NCBI RefSeq assembly: GCF_002849615.1
Contig: NZ_PDNV01000006.1
Location: 62,001 to 126,000, forward strand
Source: Pollutimonas nitritireducens
GTDB taxonomy: Bacteria; Pseudomonadota; Gammaproteobacteria; Burkholderiales; Burkholderiaceae_B
DNA: 64,000 nt
Direction: 5' to 3'
The position numbers and the translations under genes are program-made. Under the pieces are notes generated by a model. The model searched no databases and was not told the origin of the DNA. It was given only the letters and a program-made list of their open reading frames with translations. Shown here one piece after another: positions 8,699 to 18,507 of the stretch; the stretch's first letter is position 1, and every line of letters begins with the position of its first letter.

Positions 8699-9895
8699 AT
8701 GGCGAATACCACCACTGCACTCACCGTCATTCCACGCTGGCTGATCTTGATGGGGTTGCTGACGGCCCTGGGGCCTCTTGCCATCGACATGTACCTGCCG
8801 GCCTTTCCGGCCATCGCACAAGGTTTGAACACCACACCAGGTCATGTGGAGCGCACGCTGGCCAGTTACCTGCTCGGCCTGGCTATGGCGCAATTGTTCT
8901 ACGGTCCCTTTGCCGACCGCTACGGCCGCAAAAAACCATTAGTCGCCGGTGTCGTCATATTCATTGTGGCCGCCATTGGCTGCGCTTTCACCACAGACAT
9001 CGAGCATCTTACGGCCTGGCGTATTGCGCAGGCTTTCGGCGGCGCAGCCGGGCTCGTCATACCGCGGGCCGTCATCCGTGATAACTTCAATACGCGCGAC
9101 GCCTCGAAGGCACTTTCCATACTCATGCTCGTCATGGGCGTGACCCCCATTCTCGCGCCGATACTGGGCGGACAGGTCCTGGCTTACGCCAACTGGCGCT
9201 GGATCTTCGGCATCATGGCACTTTGCGGCACCGGCTTATTGGTCGGCGTGCTGGTGACCATGAAAGAGACCCTGCACCCCGATCGTGTCATTCCGCTGGG
9301 CGTGGGAATCATAGGCCGCAACTATCTGGCCATGCTGCGCGACAAGAAATTTCTCTGTTATGCATTGGCCGGCGGCTTCGGCTCAGCCGGTATGTTCGCC
9401 TACATTGCGGGTTCACCACGCGTATTCATCGAAGTATTTCATGTGGATCCTCAGCACTTCGGATTGCTGTTCGGCATCAATGCGGCAGCGCTTATCATGG
9501 CCGCCCAGATCAGCGCGCGGCTGCTGAATCGCCACACACCTGAATTCCTGCTGAGAAAGGCCCAGGTATCGCTGGTCTTCATGACATCTCTGGCACTGAT
9601 CCTGACGCTCGCTGGCGCCATTACGATAGTGCTGCTCATGGTATGCTTGGCCGGCTTCATGGCCAGCCAGGGGTTCGTCAATCCCAACGCGGCCGCCCTG
9701 GCCCTGACCGATCAGGGCAAGCGCCTGGGTGTCGCCTCTGCACTCATGGGTACATTGCAAATGCTTTGCGGCGCCAGTGCCGGCATGGTGGTCAGCGTCT
9801 GGCAGACTCCTTCCGCTCTACCGCTTACAGGGACCCTGGCGCTTTGCGCTGCTCTCTCGTGGTTATTCGGCCGCATGGCGATGAAAGCCACTTGA
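8699..9895 (+). CDS. Bcr/CflA family drug-resistance MFS transporter
   Basis: This 398-residue, 12-segment inner-membrane protein carries the Bcr/CflA signature LGPLAIDMYLPAFPAI (residues 24-39) and MFS motif A, GPFADRYGRKKP (69-80). The subfamily exports bicyclomycin, chloramphenicol or other small molecules by proton antiport; its substrate here is unknown. It is divergent from the methyltransferase gene with 68 bases between starts. No strong Shine-Dalgarno is visible before the ATG. Confidence 0.9.
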   Translation: MANTTTALTVIPRWLILMGLLTALGPLAIDMYLPAFPAIAQGLNTTPGHVERTLASYLLGLAMAQLFYGPFADRYGRKKPLVAGVVIFIVAAIGCAFTTDIEHLTAWRIAQAFGGAAGLVIPRAVIRDNFNTRDASKALSILMLVMGVTPILAPILGGQVLAYANWRWIFGIMALCGTGLLVGVLVTMKETLHPDRVIPLGVGIIGRNYLAMLRDKKFLCYALAGGFGSAGMFAYIAGSPRVFIEVFHVDPQHFGLLFGINAAALIMAAQISARLLNRHTPEFLLRKAQVSLVFMTSLALILTLAGAITIVLLMVCLAGFMASQGFVNPNAAALALTDQGKRLGVASALMGTLQMLCGASAGMVVSVWQTPSALPLTGTLALCAALSWLFGRMAMKAT

Positions 9896-9921
9896 TCAAG
9901 CCAGCGTTTTCGTATTAGAAT
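9892..9921 (+). promoter_or_regulatory. Candidate promoter of rpmB-rpmG
   Basis: TTGATC at 9892-9897 and TAGAAT at 9916-9921 are separated by 18 bases. The -35 overlaps the stop codon of the upstream exporter gene. It is the only good match before rpmB. Confidence 0.6.
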
Positions 9922-10007
9922 GCTAGGCTTTACAGATACACGGTCGTTGTCTTTTACCGCTTTTTAGTTGCGGGGCCGAATCAAGCAAATTATCAAGGGG
10001 TATTACC

Positions 10008-10244
10008 ATGGCACGCGTATGCCAAGTTACCGGCAAAGGCCCAATGGTGGGCAACAATGTTTCGCACGCGAACAATAAAACCAAGCGTCGCTTTCTACCT
10101 AACCTGCAATCGCGCCGTTTCTGGGTCGAGAGCGAAAACCGCTGGGTTCGTCTGCGTATTTCAGCTCACGCGCTGCGCACCATCGACAAAAACGGAATCG
10201 ACTCCGTGCTGGCCGATTTGCGTGCCCGTGGCGTGCGTGCTTAA
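10008..10244 (+). CDS. rpmB: 50S ribosomal protein L28
   Basis: This 78-residue basic protein begins [28 protein letters not shown], the standard L28 start. It belongs to the large subunit near the exit region. AAGGGG lies a few bases before the ATG. rpmG follows after 31 bases, the usual rpmB-rpmG pairing in proteobacteria. A small overlapping frame at 10057 is a shadow. Confidence 0.98.
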   Translation: MARVCQVTGKGPMVGNNVSHANNKTKRRFLPNLQSRRFWVESENRWVRLRISAHALRTIDKNGIDSVLADLRARGVRA

Positions 10245-10275
10245 GCCGCTCGCGAACTAACTCAAGGAGCTAAAC

Positions 10276-10443
10276 ATGGCAAAAGGTATACGCGAGAAAA
10301 TCAAACTCGAATCCACCGCCGGCACCGGTCACTTCTACACGACCACCAAGAACAAGCGCACCATGCCCGAGAAAATGTTGATCAAAAAATTTGATCCCGT
10401 TGCTCGCAAGCACGTCGATTACAAGGAAATGAAGCTTAAATAA
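10276..10443 (+). CDS. rpmG: 50S ribosomal protein L33
   Basis: This 55-residue gene starts [20 protein letters not shown] and ends [11 protein letters not shown], a full-length match to proteobacterial L33 of the cysteine-free (zinc-independent) type. AAGGAG at 10264-10269 precedes the ATG. It is the second gene of the rpmB-rpmG pair and is followed by a terminator at 10533. The 90 bases between stop and terminator show no further gene. Confidence 0.97.
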   Translation: MAKGIREKIKLESTAGTGHFYTTTKNKRTMPEKMLIKKFDPVARKHVDYKEMKLK

Positions 10444-10532
10444 GCTGCTCCAGGTTGCGCACGCGCTGCGCTCGGAACCGGCCTGGCCCGGCCGTATTCT
10501 CTGGCAAGCGCTGATTTATCTGGCTCCTTGTG

Positions 10533-10558
10533 AAAACCCCGCTCCGGCGGGGTTTTTT
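10533..10558 (+). terminator. Rho-independent terminator after rpmG
   Basis: AAAACCCCGC (10533-10542) pairs with GCGGGGTTTT (10547-10556) around a TCCG loop, followed by more T. It ends the rpmB-rpmG transcript. Confidence 0.93.
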
Positions 10559-10605
10559 ATTTGCCTCACACCTCGTTCAATACCATGCCTTCCCGCCAAG
10601 CATCC

Positions 10606-10611
10606 TATAAT
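10606..10611 (+). promoter_or_regulatory. Candidate -10 box for the leuS operon
   Basis: A perfect TATAAT lies 37 bases before the leuS ATG. No convincing -35 hexamer is seen at 16-18 bases upstream, so it is a partial promoter call. Confidence 0.45.
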
Positions 10612-10647
10612 GTGCGGTTGCGCAACCAAAAACAACTACCGGATCTC

Positions 10648-13302
10648 ATGCAGGAACGTTATAACCCTACCGCCGTCGAGAAAGCTTCCCATCAAAACTG
10701 GCAAGAACGAGATGCCTATCGCGTCATCGAACACGCCCTGGCGCCCGACGGCACGCCCAAGCCAAAGTTTTATGCATGCTCCATGCTGCCTTATCCCAGC
10801 GGGAAATTGCATATGGGGCACGTGCGCAATTACACCATCAACGACATGATGACGCGGCAGCTGCGCATGCGGGGCTATAACGTTTTAATGCCCATGGGTT
10901 GGGATGCGTTCGGCATGCCCGCCGAGAACGCCGCCATCAAGTCGCGCGTACCGCCGGCAAAATGGACCTATGACAATATCGCCTATATGAAAAAACAGAT
11001 GCAGGCGATGGGTCTGGCTATCGACTGGTCGCGCGAGATGTGCGCCTGCGATCCAAAGTACTACAAGTGGAACCAATGGCTGTTCCTGAAAATGCTCGAA
11101 AAAGGCATTGCCTACCGCAAGACTCAGGTCGTCAATTGGGACCCCGTCGACCAGACCGTACTAGCGAATGAACAGGTCATCGACGGCCGGGGCTGGCGAT
11201 CCGGCGCGCCGGTCGAGAAACGCGAAATTCCTGGCTATTATCTGCGGATCACCGACTATGCCGAAGAACTGCTCGAAAACGTGAAGAACGGACTGCCCGG
11301 CTGGCCCGAACGGGTCCGCCTGATGCAGGAGAACTGGATAGGCAAGAGTGAAGGCGTGCGCTTTGCCTTTACGCACGATATCAAGGACAACACCGGCGCC
11401 CTGATCCAGGATGGCCGCATGCATGTGTTCACGACGCGTGCCGACACCATCATGGGCGTCACCTTCTGCGCAGTCGCCCCTGAACACCCGCTGGCTACCC
11501 ATGCCGCACAGTCCAACCATGCGCTGGCCGCTTTCATCGAGTCCTGCAAGCAGGGGGGAACCACCGAGGCCGAGCTGGCCACACGCGAGAAAGAAGGCAT
11601 GCCCGCGGGCCTGGCCGTCACACACCCGATTACTGGGGAATCTGTTCCCGTCTGGGTGGGCAACTATGTCCTCATGACTTACGGCGATGGCGCCGTCATG
11701 GGCGTGCCCGCGCACGACGAACGTGACTTTGCATTTGCCAACAAATACGCCCTGCCCATCAAGGACGTCATCGCGGTTGAAGGGAAGGTTTTTTCCACCG
11801 GGCAATGGCAGGACTGGTACGGCGACAAGCAACATGGCACCACGGTCAACTCCGGCAAATACAATGGCCTGACGCCGGCAGAGGCAGCCAATGCCGTTGC
11901 AGCCGACCTCGCTCAGAATGGCCAGGGCGAAAAGAAAACTACATGGCGCCTGCGCGACTGGGGGGTTTCGCGCCAACGGTACTGGGGCACACCCATACCT
12001 ATCATTCATTGTCCCGGCTGCGGTCCAGTGCCCGTGCCCGAAAAAGACCTTCCCGTCATCCTTCCCGACGACCTGATTCCAGACGGCAGCGGCAACCCGC
12101 TGGTCAAGCACGAAGCTTTCCTGGCATGCCAATGTCCCAAGTGTGGATCGGCCGCGCGGCGCGAAACCGACACAATGGACACGTTTGTCGACTCGTCCTG
12201 GTATTTCATGCGCTATACATCGCCGGGAAATGACGAAGCCATGGTTGATGCACGCAATGATTACTGGATGCCCATGGATCAGTATATCGGCGGAATCGAG
12301 CATGCAGTCCTGCACTTGCTGTATGCGCGTTTCTGGACGCGTGTCATGCGCGACCTTGGCCTGGTCAAGTTCGACGAGCCTTTCACGCGTCTCCTGTGCC
12401 AGGGCATGGTGCTCAATCACATCTATTCGCGCAAGACCGAACAAGGCGCCGTTGAATACTTCTGGCCCGAAGAGGTCGAGAACATATACGATGCCAAAGG
12501 CGCCATCACCGGGGCCCGGCGCATCGCAGACGGCACGCCGGTACAGTATGGCGGCATCGGCACGATGTCCAAATCCAAGAACAACGGCGTAGACCCACAG
12601 TCCTTGATCGACTCGATGGGCGCCGATACCGCCCGTTTGTTCGTCATGTTCGCCAGTCCGCCGGAGCAAACTCTTGAATGGTCGGATTCCGGCGTCGATG
12701 GCGCCCACCGCTTCTTGCGCCGGGTATGGGGTTTCTGCCACAGCCAGCGCGAAGCCATACTGGCGGGAAACACCGGCGCAGACTGGACCGGCGCCACCGA
12801 ATCGACCAAGACCCTGCGCCGTGAAATCCACAGCTTGTTGAAACTTGCCGACTACGACTACCAGCGCATCCAATACAACACCGTCGTTTCCACGTGCATG
12901 AAAATGCTGAATGCGCTCGAGTCGGCAAAGCTGGACGACAACGCCCTTGCCCGCCGCGCAATGGCCGAAACCACGTCCATATTATTGCGCGTGCTGTATC
13001 CCGTGGTTCCGCACATCACGTGGAAATTGTGGCAGGAGCTGGGTTTCGACAAGAGCGCCGGCGATTTGCTCGACGCCGCATGGCCCGCCGTGGACGAGAT
13101 GGCCCTGATTGCCGATGAAACCGAATTCGTCTTGCAAATCAATGGCAAACTGCGTGGTTCACTACGGGTGGCGCACGGTGCAACCAAGGATCAGGTAGAA
13201 CAAGTGGCACTAGCGCACGAGGCTACCGTGAAATACCTGGAAGGCCGCCTGCCGAAGCGGGTTATTGTCGTACCCGGTAAACTCGTCAATATTGTCGGAT
13301 AA
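10648..13302 (+). CDS. leuS: Leucyl-tRNA synthetase
   Basis: This 884-residue class Ia enzyme charges tRNA-Leu. The HIGH-like motif HMGH is at 55-58, and the KMSKS-like motif reads TMSKS at 639-643, with Thr for the first Lys. The CP1 editing domain shows the threonine-rich TTRADT at 262-267. Cysteines in CPGCG and CQCPKCG mark a zinc-binding insert. The start [11 protein letters not shown] fits the family; an in-frame start at 10561 would add 29 unrelated residues. The next gene, lptE, overlaps the stop as TAATG. This begins the leuS-lptE-holA-proA run seen in many Burkholderiales. Confidence 0.98.
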   Translation: MQERYNPTAVEKASHQNWQERDAYRVIEHALAPDGTPKPKFYACSMLPYPSGKLHMGHVRNYTINDMMTRQLRMRGYNVLMPMGWDAFGMPAENAAIKSRVPPAKWTYDNIAYMKKQMQAMGLAIDWSREMCACDPKYYKWNQWLFLKMLEKGIAYRKTQVVNWDPVDQTVLANEQVIDGRGWRSGAPVEKREIPGYYLRITDYAEELLENVKNGLPGWPERVRLMQENWIGKSEGVRFAFTHDIKDNTGALIQDGRMHVFTTRADTIMGVTFCAVAPEHPLATHAAQSNHALAAFIESCKQGGTTEAELATREKEGMPAGLAVTHPITGESVPVWVGNYVLMTYGDGAVMGVPAHDERDFAFANKYALPIKDVIAVEGKVFSTGQWQDWYGDKQHGTTVNSGKYNGLTPAEAANAVAADLAQNGQGEKKTTWRLRDWGVSRQRYWGTPIPIIHCPGCGPVPVPEKDLPVILPDDLIPDGSGNPLVKHEAFLACQCPKCGSAARRETDTMDTFVDSSWYFMRYTSPGNDEAMVDARNDYWMPMDQYIGGIEHAVLHLLYARFWTRVMRDLGLVKFDEPFTRLLCQGMVLNHIYSRKTEQGAVEYFWPEEVENIYDAKGAITGARRIADGTPVQYGGIGTMSKSKNNGVDPQSLIDSMGADTARLFVMFASPPEQTLEWSDSGVDGAHRFLRRVWGFCHSQREAILAGNTGADWTGATESTKTLRREIHSLLKLADYDYQRIQYNTVVSTCMKMLNALESAKLDDNALARRAMAETTSILLRVLYPVVPHITWKLWQELGFDKSAGDLLDAAWPAVDEMALIADETEFVLQINGKLRGSLRVAHGATKDQVEQVALAHEATVKYLEGRLPKRVIVVPGKLVNIVG

Positions 13303-13985
13303 TGTCAGGCATGCATAGCTCCAAGCCCCTGCTCCCACCATTCAATCCAGTTTCGCTACGCCGCCTGGGCGGACTTGTATGCGTAACGCTGTGCCTGGTC
13401 CTGGCAGCTTGCGGCTTCAAGATGAAGGGCGTCTCGCCCCTGCCCTTCACCACGATTTACACCAATATCGCTGAAAACTCTGCTTTCGGCGCCAATATTC
13501 GACGGGCCATTATCGCCAGTTCGCCCCAGACCCGCTTTGTCAGCGAGCCGGCCGAGGCACAGGCACGGCTCATAGAGCTGGCCAACAACCAGTCCTTGCG
13601 TGAACTCTCGCTCGATGCCCAGGGACGTGTCGAAGAATATGAACTGAACCTCGAGTTCATCTTCCAGCTTACCGACGCGAAAGGCCACGTCATACTTCCC
13701 CCAACCACCTTGCGTTCCACTCGCGAGCTTCCCTACGACGACAGCGTCGTTCAAGCCAAGCAAGGTGAGATTACCACTGTGTTTCAGCAAATGCAGCAGA
13801 GTATGGTCGATCGCGTGGTTCGGCGCCTTGCCTCGCCCGATGTTGCCGAGGCGTTCGAAAACGCCCAGTCCCTGGCCGCCGACGATACCCCCGCTGACGC
13901 CACGCCCTTGCCGCCGCCGCAGACATCGCCAGCCCGAACGCCATGGGCGTCGCCACATGTGGACCCTCGCGCAGGCATGCGGTAG
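13302..13985 (+). CDS. lptE: LPS-assembly lipoprotein LptE
   Basis: This 227-residue outer-membrane lipoprotein forms the plug of the LptD-LptE complex that inserts lipopolysaccharide in the outer leaflet. The signal peptide ends in a lipobox LAAC with the lipidated Cys37, followed by GFKMKG, the conserved start of mature LptE. The last 50 or so residues are proline- and alanine-rich and look disordered. The start overlaps the leuS stop by one base (TAATG); a second ATG at 13311 is possible. It keeps its usual place between leuS and holA. Confidence 0.92.
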   Translation: MSGMHSSKPLLPPFNPVSLRRLGGLVCVTLCLVLAACGFKMKGVSPLPFTTIYTNIAENSAFGANIRRAIIASSPQTRFVSEPAEAQARLIELANNQSLRELSLDAQGRVEEYELNLEFIFQLTDAKGHVILPPTTLRSTRELPYDDSVVQAKQGEITTVFQQMQQSMVDRVVRRLASPDVAEAFENAQSLAADDTPADATPLPPPQTSPARTPWASPHVDPRAGMR

Positions 13986-13996
13986 GCTCAAATATC

Positions 13997-15058
13997 ATGG
14001 GACGCCGCCTGGAATCCGACAGTCTATTGTCTCAACTGCAAAAGATGCCGTCTGCCATTGAAGGTCTGTACATCGTATCTGGCGACGAGCAACTGCTGGT
14101 TATCGAAACCATCGACGGCTTGCGGGCCGCGGCGCTGCGGGCCGGCTATGGCGAGCGCGTCAGCCTGATCATGGATGCGCGCAGCGACTGGTCGGCAGTC
14201 ATTGGTGCGACACAGAACGTTTCCTTGTTCGGCGACCGCCGCCTGGTCGATGTCGCCTTGCCTACCGGCAAGCCCGGACGCATCGGCGGCGAGACCTTGG
14301 CAAAGCTTTGTGCAATGGTCGAAAGCGGCGCGCTGGTGGATACATTGGTGCTGGTCAGCCTGCCGCGCCTGGACAAGGCCACGCGCAGCGCAAAATGGGC
14401 GATGGGGCTGGCGCAGGCCGGCACCTGGGTCGATATCAACAACGTCGGCCGCGCCGAGCTGCCTCGCTGGATCGGGCAACGCCTGGCGCGCCAGGAACAA
14501 CAACTGGACACCGCCACCCTTGAATGGATGGCCGATAAGGTCGAAGGCAATCTTCTGGCAGCTTTTCAGGAAGTGCAAAAACTCGCACTGTTGTATCCTG
14601 AAGGCAAGATCAGTGCCAGCGACGTCGAGCGCGCGGTCTTGAATGTGGCGCGCTACGATGTCTTCGGTTTGCGCGACTCGATGCTGGCCGGTAATGCCGC
14701 CAGGGCAATGACAATGCTGGCGGGCTTGCGTGCGGAAGGCGAGGCGCTGCCGCTGGTGCTCTGGGCGGTGGGCGAAGAGGTCCGCGTGCTGGCGCGTCTT
14801 TCGGCCGCACAAGCGGCAGGTCAGGACATGCCAACCGAAATGCGCCGACACCGGATTTTCGGTCCGCGCGAACACCTGGTGCGCAAGACCCTCGACAGAG
14901 TCCCTGCGCGCACCTGGCCGGCGGCAGTGCAACACGCGCATGACATCGACCGACTGATCAAAGGCCTGAAGGTACCAGGGCGCCTCGACGATCCCTGGGA
15001 AGAACTGGGGCGGCTGGCCATGCGAATTGCCATCAGCAGGCCGTCCCCCACCCGTTAA
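13997..15058 (+). CDS. holA: DNA polymerase III subunit delta
   Basis: This 353-residue protein is the delta subunit of the clamp loader, which opens the beta clamp. Seen are the N-terminal domain start (GLYIVSGDEQLLVIETID), the AAA-like central part (VLVSLPRLDKATRSAKW) and the C-terminal collar (YDVFGLRDSMLAGNAARA), all typical of HolA. ATG at 13997 gives the family start; an in-frame ATG at 13943 lies inside lptE. The gene begins 11 bases after the lptE stop. Confidence 0.94.
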   Translation: MGRRLESDSLLSQLQKMPSAIEGLYIVSGDEQLLVIETIDGLRAAALRAGYGERVSLIMDARSDWSAVIGATQNVSLFGDRRLVDVALPTGKPGRIGGETLAKLCAMVESGALVDTLVLVSLPRLDKATRSAKWAMGLAQAGTWVDINNVGRAELPRWIGQRLARQEQQLDTATLEWMADKVEGNLLAAFQEVQKLALLYPEGKISASDVERAVLNVARYDVFGLRDSMLAGNAARAMTMLAGLRAEGEALPLVLWAVGEEVRVLARLSAAQAAGQDMPTEMRRHRIFGPREHLVRKTLDRVPARTWPAAVQHAHDIDRLIKGLKVPGRLDDPWEELGRLAMRIAISRPSPTR

Positions 15059-15115
15059 ACCCGCGCGTCGTGCACCACACAATACTCCTGACACTTCTAA
15101 CACCGTACCGCTGCC

Positions 15116-16414
15116 ATGACTCACAATACGCTTTCCAGCAATGCATTGGATGCCACGCCCTCCGCGGCGCTCGATATGACCCTGCTCGGCAAACAGGCAC
15201 GAAACGCCGCGCGGGCAATGCGCACGGCGACCGGAAAGGCCAAGGCCGACGCACTGTCTGCAATGGCCAAGCGCCTGCTCGAGCAAAAAGTGCAGTTAAT
15301 GGCCGAGAATGCTAAAGATATGGCCAAGGCGCGCGCCAACGGACTCGAACCAGCAATGCTCGACCGGCTCGCGCTGTCCGAAAAGACGATAGAAAGCATG
15401 GCCAATGGGCTACGACAGATCGCTGAGATGCCCGACCCGGTAGGAGCCTTTAGCGCCTCTACGACCCGACCCAACGGAATGCGTGTTGCCCAGATGCGGG
15501 TGCCGCTGGGTGTCATCGGCATCATCTACGAGTCGCGCCCCAACGTCACGATCGATGCAGCGGCGCTTTGCCTGAAATCGGGCAACGCAACCATACTGCG
15601 CGGCGGCAGCGAAGCGTTCCACTCCAACGTAGCCCTGGGCCTCGTCATCCAGCAAGGCCTGGCCGACGCCGGGCTGCCCGCCCATGCCGTGCAGGTCGTA
15701 GGCACGACAGACCGCGCCGCCGTCGGACAATTGATAACGCTTACCGAATACATTGACGTAATCGTGCCTCGGGGCGGCAAGAGCCTGATAACCCGACTCG
15801 CGGCAGACGCCAAGGTTCCTCTTCTCAAGCACCTCGAGGGAAACTGTCATGTATACCTGGACGCGGCCGCCGACCTGGGCAAGGCGCACGACATCGCAGT
15901 CAATGCAAAAACCTATCGTTATGGCATCTGCGGCGCCATGGAAACTTTGCTGGTTCACGCCGACATTGCTGCCTCGATACTTCCGCGGCTCGGAAAAACC
16001 TTGACCGACAAAGGAGTCGAACTGCGCGGCTGCGAGCAAACACGGCGCCTACTGCCGCAGGCCCTGGTTGCGACGGAGGAAGACTGGAGCACCGAATACC
16101 TGGCGCCAATCCTGGCCATACGCATCGTCAACAGCCTGGACGACGCCATGGACCATATCGCCCGTTACAGTTCTGAACATACCGAATCGATCGTCACTGA
16201 AAGCTTGCCGGCGGCAACCCGTTTTCAGCGCGAGGTCGACTCCAGTTCCGTCTACGTCAATCTACCCACGTGCTTCGCCGACGGTTTCGAATACGGACTG
16301 GGCGCCGAAATCGGTATCTCGACCAACCGAATGCATGCACGCGGACCAGTGGGCCTGGACGGCCTCACCACCATGAAATGGGTGCTGGTCGGCGACGGCC
16401 AGTTGCGCGGATGA
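15116..16414 (+). CDS. proA: Glutamate-5-semialdehyde dehydrogenase (gamma-glutamyl phosphate reductase)
   Basis: This 432-residue NADPH enzyme reduces gamma-glutamyl phosphate to glutamate semialdehyde in proline synthesis. The aldehyde-dehydrogenase-fold signatures are present: [29 protein letters not shown], and VPRGGKSLI. The catalytic cysteine is Cys272 in [13 protein letters not shown]. The C-terminal [13 protein letters not shown] and [16 protein letters not shown] segments complete the fold. The first 20 residues are an N-terminal extension. proB is not in the window. It follows holA, as in related genomes. Confidence 0.97.
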   Translation: MTHNTLSSNALDATPSAALDMTLLGKQARNAARAMRTATGKAKADALSAMAKRLLEQKVQLMAENAKDMAKARANGLEPAMLDRLALSEKTIESMANGLRQIAEMPDPVGAFSASTTRPNGMRVAQMRVPLGVIGIIYESRPNVTIDAAALCLKSGNATILRGGSEAFHSNVALGLVIQQGLADAGLPAHAVQVVGTTDRAAVGQLITLTEYIDVIVPRGGKSLITRLAADAKVPLLKHLEGNCHVYLDAAADLGKAHDIAVNAKTYRYGICGAMETLLVHADIAASILPRLGKTLTDKGVELRGCEQTRRLLPQALVATEEDWSTEYLAPILAIRIVNSLDDAMDHIARYSSEHTESIVTESLPAATRFQREVDSSSVYVNLPTCFADGFEYGLGAEIGISTNRMHARGPVGLDGLTTMKWVLVGDGQLRG

Positions 16415-16424
16415 TGGGGCTGGC

Positions 16425-16841
16425 ATGCTTTGGATAAAAACATTACACATCCTCTTTGTCACGTCCTGGTTTGCAGGCCTGTTCTACCTCCCCCGCATCT
16501 TCGTGAACCTGGCTCAGACGCACGATGATGCGACGCTTGCGTGCCTGTTGGGCATGGCACGGCGCCTTTACCGTTTCATGGCACCGCTGGCGGTCCTTTC
16601 AATCCTGCTTGGCCTATGGCTTTTTCTCGGCTACGGTATTGGTAGCGGCCAGGGGTGGATGCATGCCAAGCTGGCGGCGGTGACCCTGCTGGGGGTCTAC
16701 CATCTGGCATGCGGACAAATGCTGAAAAAATTCGAAGTGGGCGCTAATACATACAGCCATCGGTTCTACCGCTGGTTCAACGAAATACCGGTTATTTTGC
16801 TGCTGATCGTTATTGCCCTGGTAGTAGCAAAACCCTTTTAA
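16425..16841 (+). CDS. hemJ: Protoporphyrinogen oxidase HemJ / CopD-like membrane protein
   Basis: This 138-residue inner-membrane protein has four hydrophobic helices. It matches the HemJ (UPF0093) family: His8 in the first helix (IKTLHILFVTSWFAGLFYLPR), Arg24 at its end, and the WMHAKL motif with Trp78, His80 and Lys82 in the third. Work on the family shows that HemJ binds haem b and oxidises protoporphyrinogen IX in bacteria lacking HemG or HemY. It starts 10 bases after proA and ends 12 bases before the methyltransferase gene, so it is probably in one transcript with them. Confidence 0.85.
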   Translation: MLWIKTLHILFVTSWFAGLFYLPRIFVNLAQTHDDATLACLLGMARRLYRFMAPLAVLSILLGLWLFLGYGIGSGQGWMHAKLAAVTLLGVYHLACGQMLKKFEVGANTYSHRFYRWFNEIPVILLLIVIALVVAKPF

Positions 16842-16853
16842 GCCTCCTAAGAC

Positions 16854-18401
16854 ATGACCGACGCCAAAACCGGCAAGACTCTCACCCTGAAGAAAAAAGC
16901 CGTCGACGCGGGCGATACCGCCGAAGGCGAACGCCGCAAACGTGCCGGAGGCCGCGCGCGGCAAGTCGCCCAGCTTGATCGGCAACGCGAACAGAAACGC
17001 AGCATCGCTCAAGCGCCCACACCCTCGCCCAGGCCCGACGCCGTATCCGAAAAACCGTCAGCACCACGCAAGCCATCAGCCGGGCGGGCACCCGCCCAGC
17101 GCGATCCCGCTGGGCGGCAACCCGCTGGGCGGCACTCCGCTGGGCGCAACCGCTACCCTGGCGAACCGGTTCCGGATCAATCGCCTGAATACTACGCACG
17201 ACAAGACGCGCCCGCGCCAAAACCGGCTGAGCGGGCGCCTGTCCCGTCGCGCGCAGAAATATTTCCCGTGTTCACACCGTGTCCGCAAGGGTTGGAGGAT
17301 GCGCTTGTTGCAGAGATGCAGGCACTGGGCTTCGAAGACGCCGTACCCGCGCGCGCCGGATGCCGGTTCCATACGGACTGGACCGGTATCCTGCGAGCCA
17401 ATCTGTATTCTCGCCTGGCGACGCGTGTACTGGTTGAAGTCGCGTACGGTCCCGTACACCACGAAGACGATATCCTGGAACTTGCATTGGATACGCCATG
17501 GGAACGCTGGTTTGGCGCGGAACAAACCTTGCGGGTGGATACGTCCGCCATTCGTAGCCCCATGCAAAGCCTGCAATATTGCAATCTGCGCGTCAAAGAC
17601 GGCATCTGCGATCGTCTACGCGAGCGCGAGGGCGAACGCCCCAGCATCGACACGGTACGTCCCGATGCACGCGTGCACCTGTTTCTCACTGAAGACAGTG
17701 GCACACTGTATCTTGACACGTCCGGCGAATCGCTGTTCAAACGTGGATGGCGTCTGGAAAAAGGCGAGGCGCCCCTGCGCGAGAACCTGGCTGCCGGCAT
17801 CCTGGCCTTATCCGGATGGGATCCATCCAAGGCGTTGATGGATCCGTTTTGCGGCAGCGGCACGATACTGATCGAAGGCGCATGGATCGCTTTGGGGGTG
17901 CCCCCGGGCATCTGGCGCCCATTCGGGTTCGAGCGGCTACGCCATCACGACGCCCGCCACTGGCGCGATCTCAAAGATGAAGCCCGTTCACGCATCGCCC
18001 CACGTCTTGAAAGCCCCATCGTGGGGTACGATCTAGACCCACACGCTATCGAGGCCGCAAAGTCCAATCTGGATCGGGCCTGGCTGACAACCGACACCAT
18101 ACGTTTCGAAGTCGGTGATGCACGCACAGTGCCGCCCCCTGCGGACACCGGGTGGCTGGTGACTAATCCACCCTATGGCGAGCGACTGCCCAGCGAGCAC
18201 GATACGGGTTTGTGGCGCGAGTGGGCACAGAATCTGAAGCAAAACTATAGCAACTGGAATGTCAGCATTATTTCCAGCGACATGGACTTGCCCAAAGCAC
18301 TACGCCTGAAACCGCTCCGCCGCTATCCTTTGTACAACGGGGCGTTGGACTGCCGTCTGTTCAGCTTCGAGATGGTGGCCGCCGGCTATCGACAGAAATA
18401 G
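16854..18401 (+). CDS. THUMP-domain 23S rRNA (guanine-N2)-methyltransferase, RlmL N-terminal type
   Basis: This 515-residue protein has three parts. Residues 1-135 are a basic, low-complexity arm rich in Arg, Ala and Pro. A THUMP RNA-binding region follows, starting at FPVFTPCPQGLEDAL. The C-terminal SAM methyltransferase has DPFCGSGT at 330-337 and the catalytic NPPY at 438-441, the pattern of amino-group methylation on guanine or adenine. It resembles the RlmL half of the E. coli RlmKL fusion (m2G2445). The RlmK half is absent. The arm contains a 15-bp tandem repeat at 17106-17150. The exact target is inferred from the family. Confidence 0.85.
   Translation: MTDAKTGKTLTLKKKAVDAGDTAEGERRKRAGGRARQVAQLDRQREQKRSIAQAPTPSPRPDAVSEKPSAPRKPSAGRAPAQRDPAGRQPAGRHSAGRNRYPGEPVPDQSPEYYARQDAPAPKPAERAPVPSRAEIFPVFTPCPQGLEDALVAEMQALGFEDAVPARAGCRFHTDWTGILRANLYSRLATRVLVEVAYGPVHHEDDILELALDTPWERWFGAEQTLRVDTSAIRSPMQSLQYCNLRVKDGICDRLREREGERPSIDTVRPDARVHLFLTEDSGTLYLDTSGESLFKRGWRLEKGEAPLRENLAAGILALSGWDPSKALMDPFCGSGTILIEGAWIALGVPPGIWRPFGFERLRHHDARHWRDLKDEARSRIAPRLESPIVGYDLDPHAIEAAKSNLDRAWLTTDTIRFEVGDARTVPPPADTGWLVTNPPYGERLPSEHDTGLWREWAQNLKQNYSNWNVSIISSDMDLPKALRLKPLRRYPLYNGALDCRLFSFEMVAAGYRQK
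17106..17150 (+). repeat. 15-bp tandem repeat, 3 copies, inside the methyltransferase gene
   Basis: Copies at 17106-17120, 17121-17135 and 17136-17150 share the core CCGCTGGGCG. They encode an in-frame PAGRQ/PAGRH/SAGRN repeat in the basic N-terminal arm. Changes in copy number would keep the frame. Confidence 0.85.
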
Positions 18402-18432
18402 GCGGGTCAACCGCACAAAAGCAACAATTGGC

Positions 18433-18461
18433 TTGTCATGATTGCGGGTTAACCCTATAAT
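18433..18461 (+). promoter_or_regulatory. Sigma-70 promoter of the 61-residue gene
   Basis: TTGTCA at 18433-18438 and a perfect TATAAT at 18456-18461 are separated by exactly 17 bases. It is the best promoter match I see in the window. The -10 box lies between two palindromes described next. Confidence 0.85.
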
Positions 18462-18472
18462 AGGGTTAACCC
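18446..18472. promoter_or_regulatory. Twin GGGTTAACCC palindromes flanking the -10 box (operator candidate)
   Basis: Two copies of the self-complementary decamer GGGTTAACCC lie at 18446-18455 and 18463-18472, 17 bases centre to centre. Together they form a larger perfect inverted repeat with 12-base arms and a TAA centre. Because they flank the -10 hexamer, a bound repressor would block RNA polymerase. The binding protein is unknown. Confidence 0.7.
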
Positions 18473-18507
18473 TGAACGAAACGTTCACTCATTAGCAAGA
18501 GGTTATC

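Noticed and set aside
11161-12873. A 570-codon open frame on the minus strand within leuS
   Set aside because: It is antisense to an unmistakable leucyl-tRNA synthetase, has no known domain, and is a usual by-product of GC-rich codon use.
14024-15286. A 420-codon open frame antisense to holA and proA
   Set aside because: It runs across two real genes in the opposite direction and shows no family motif.
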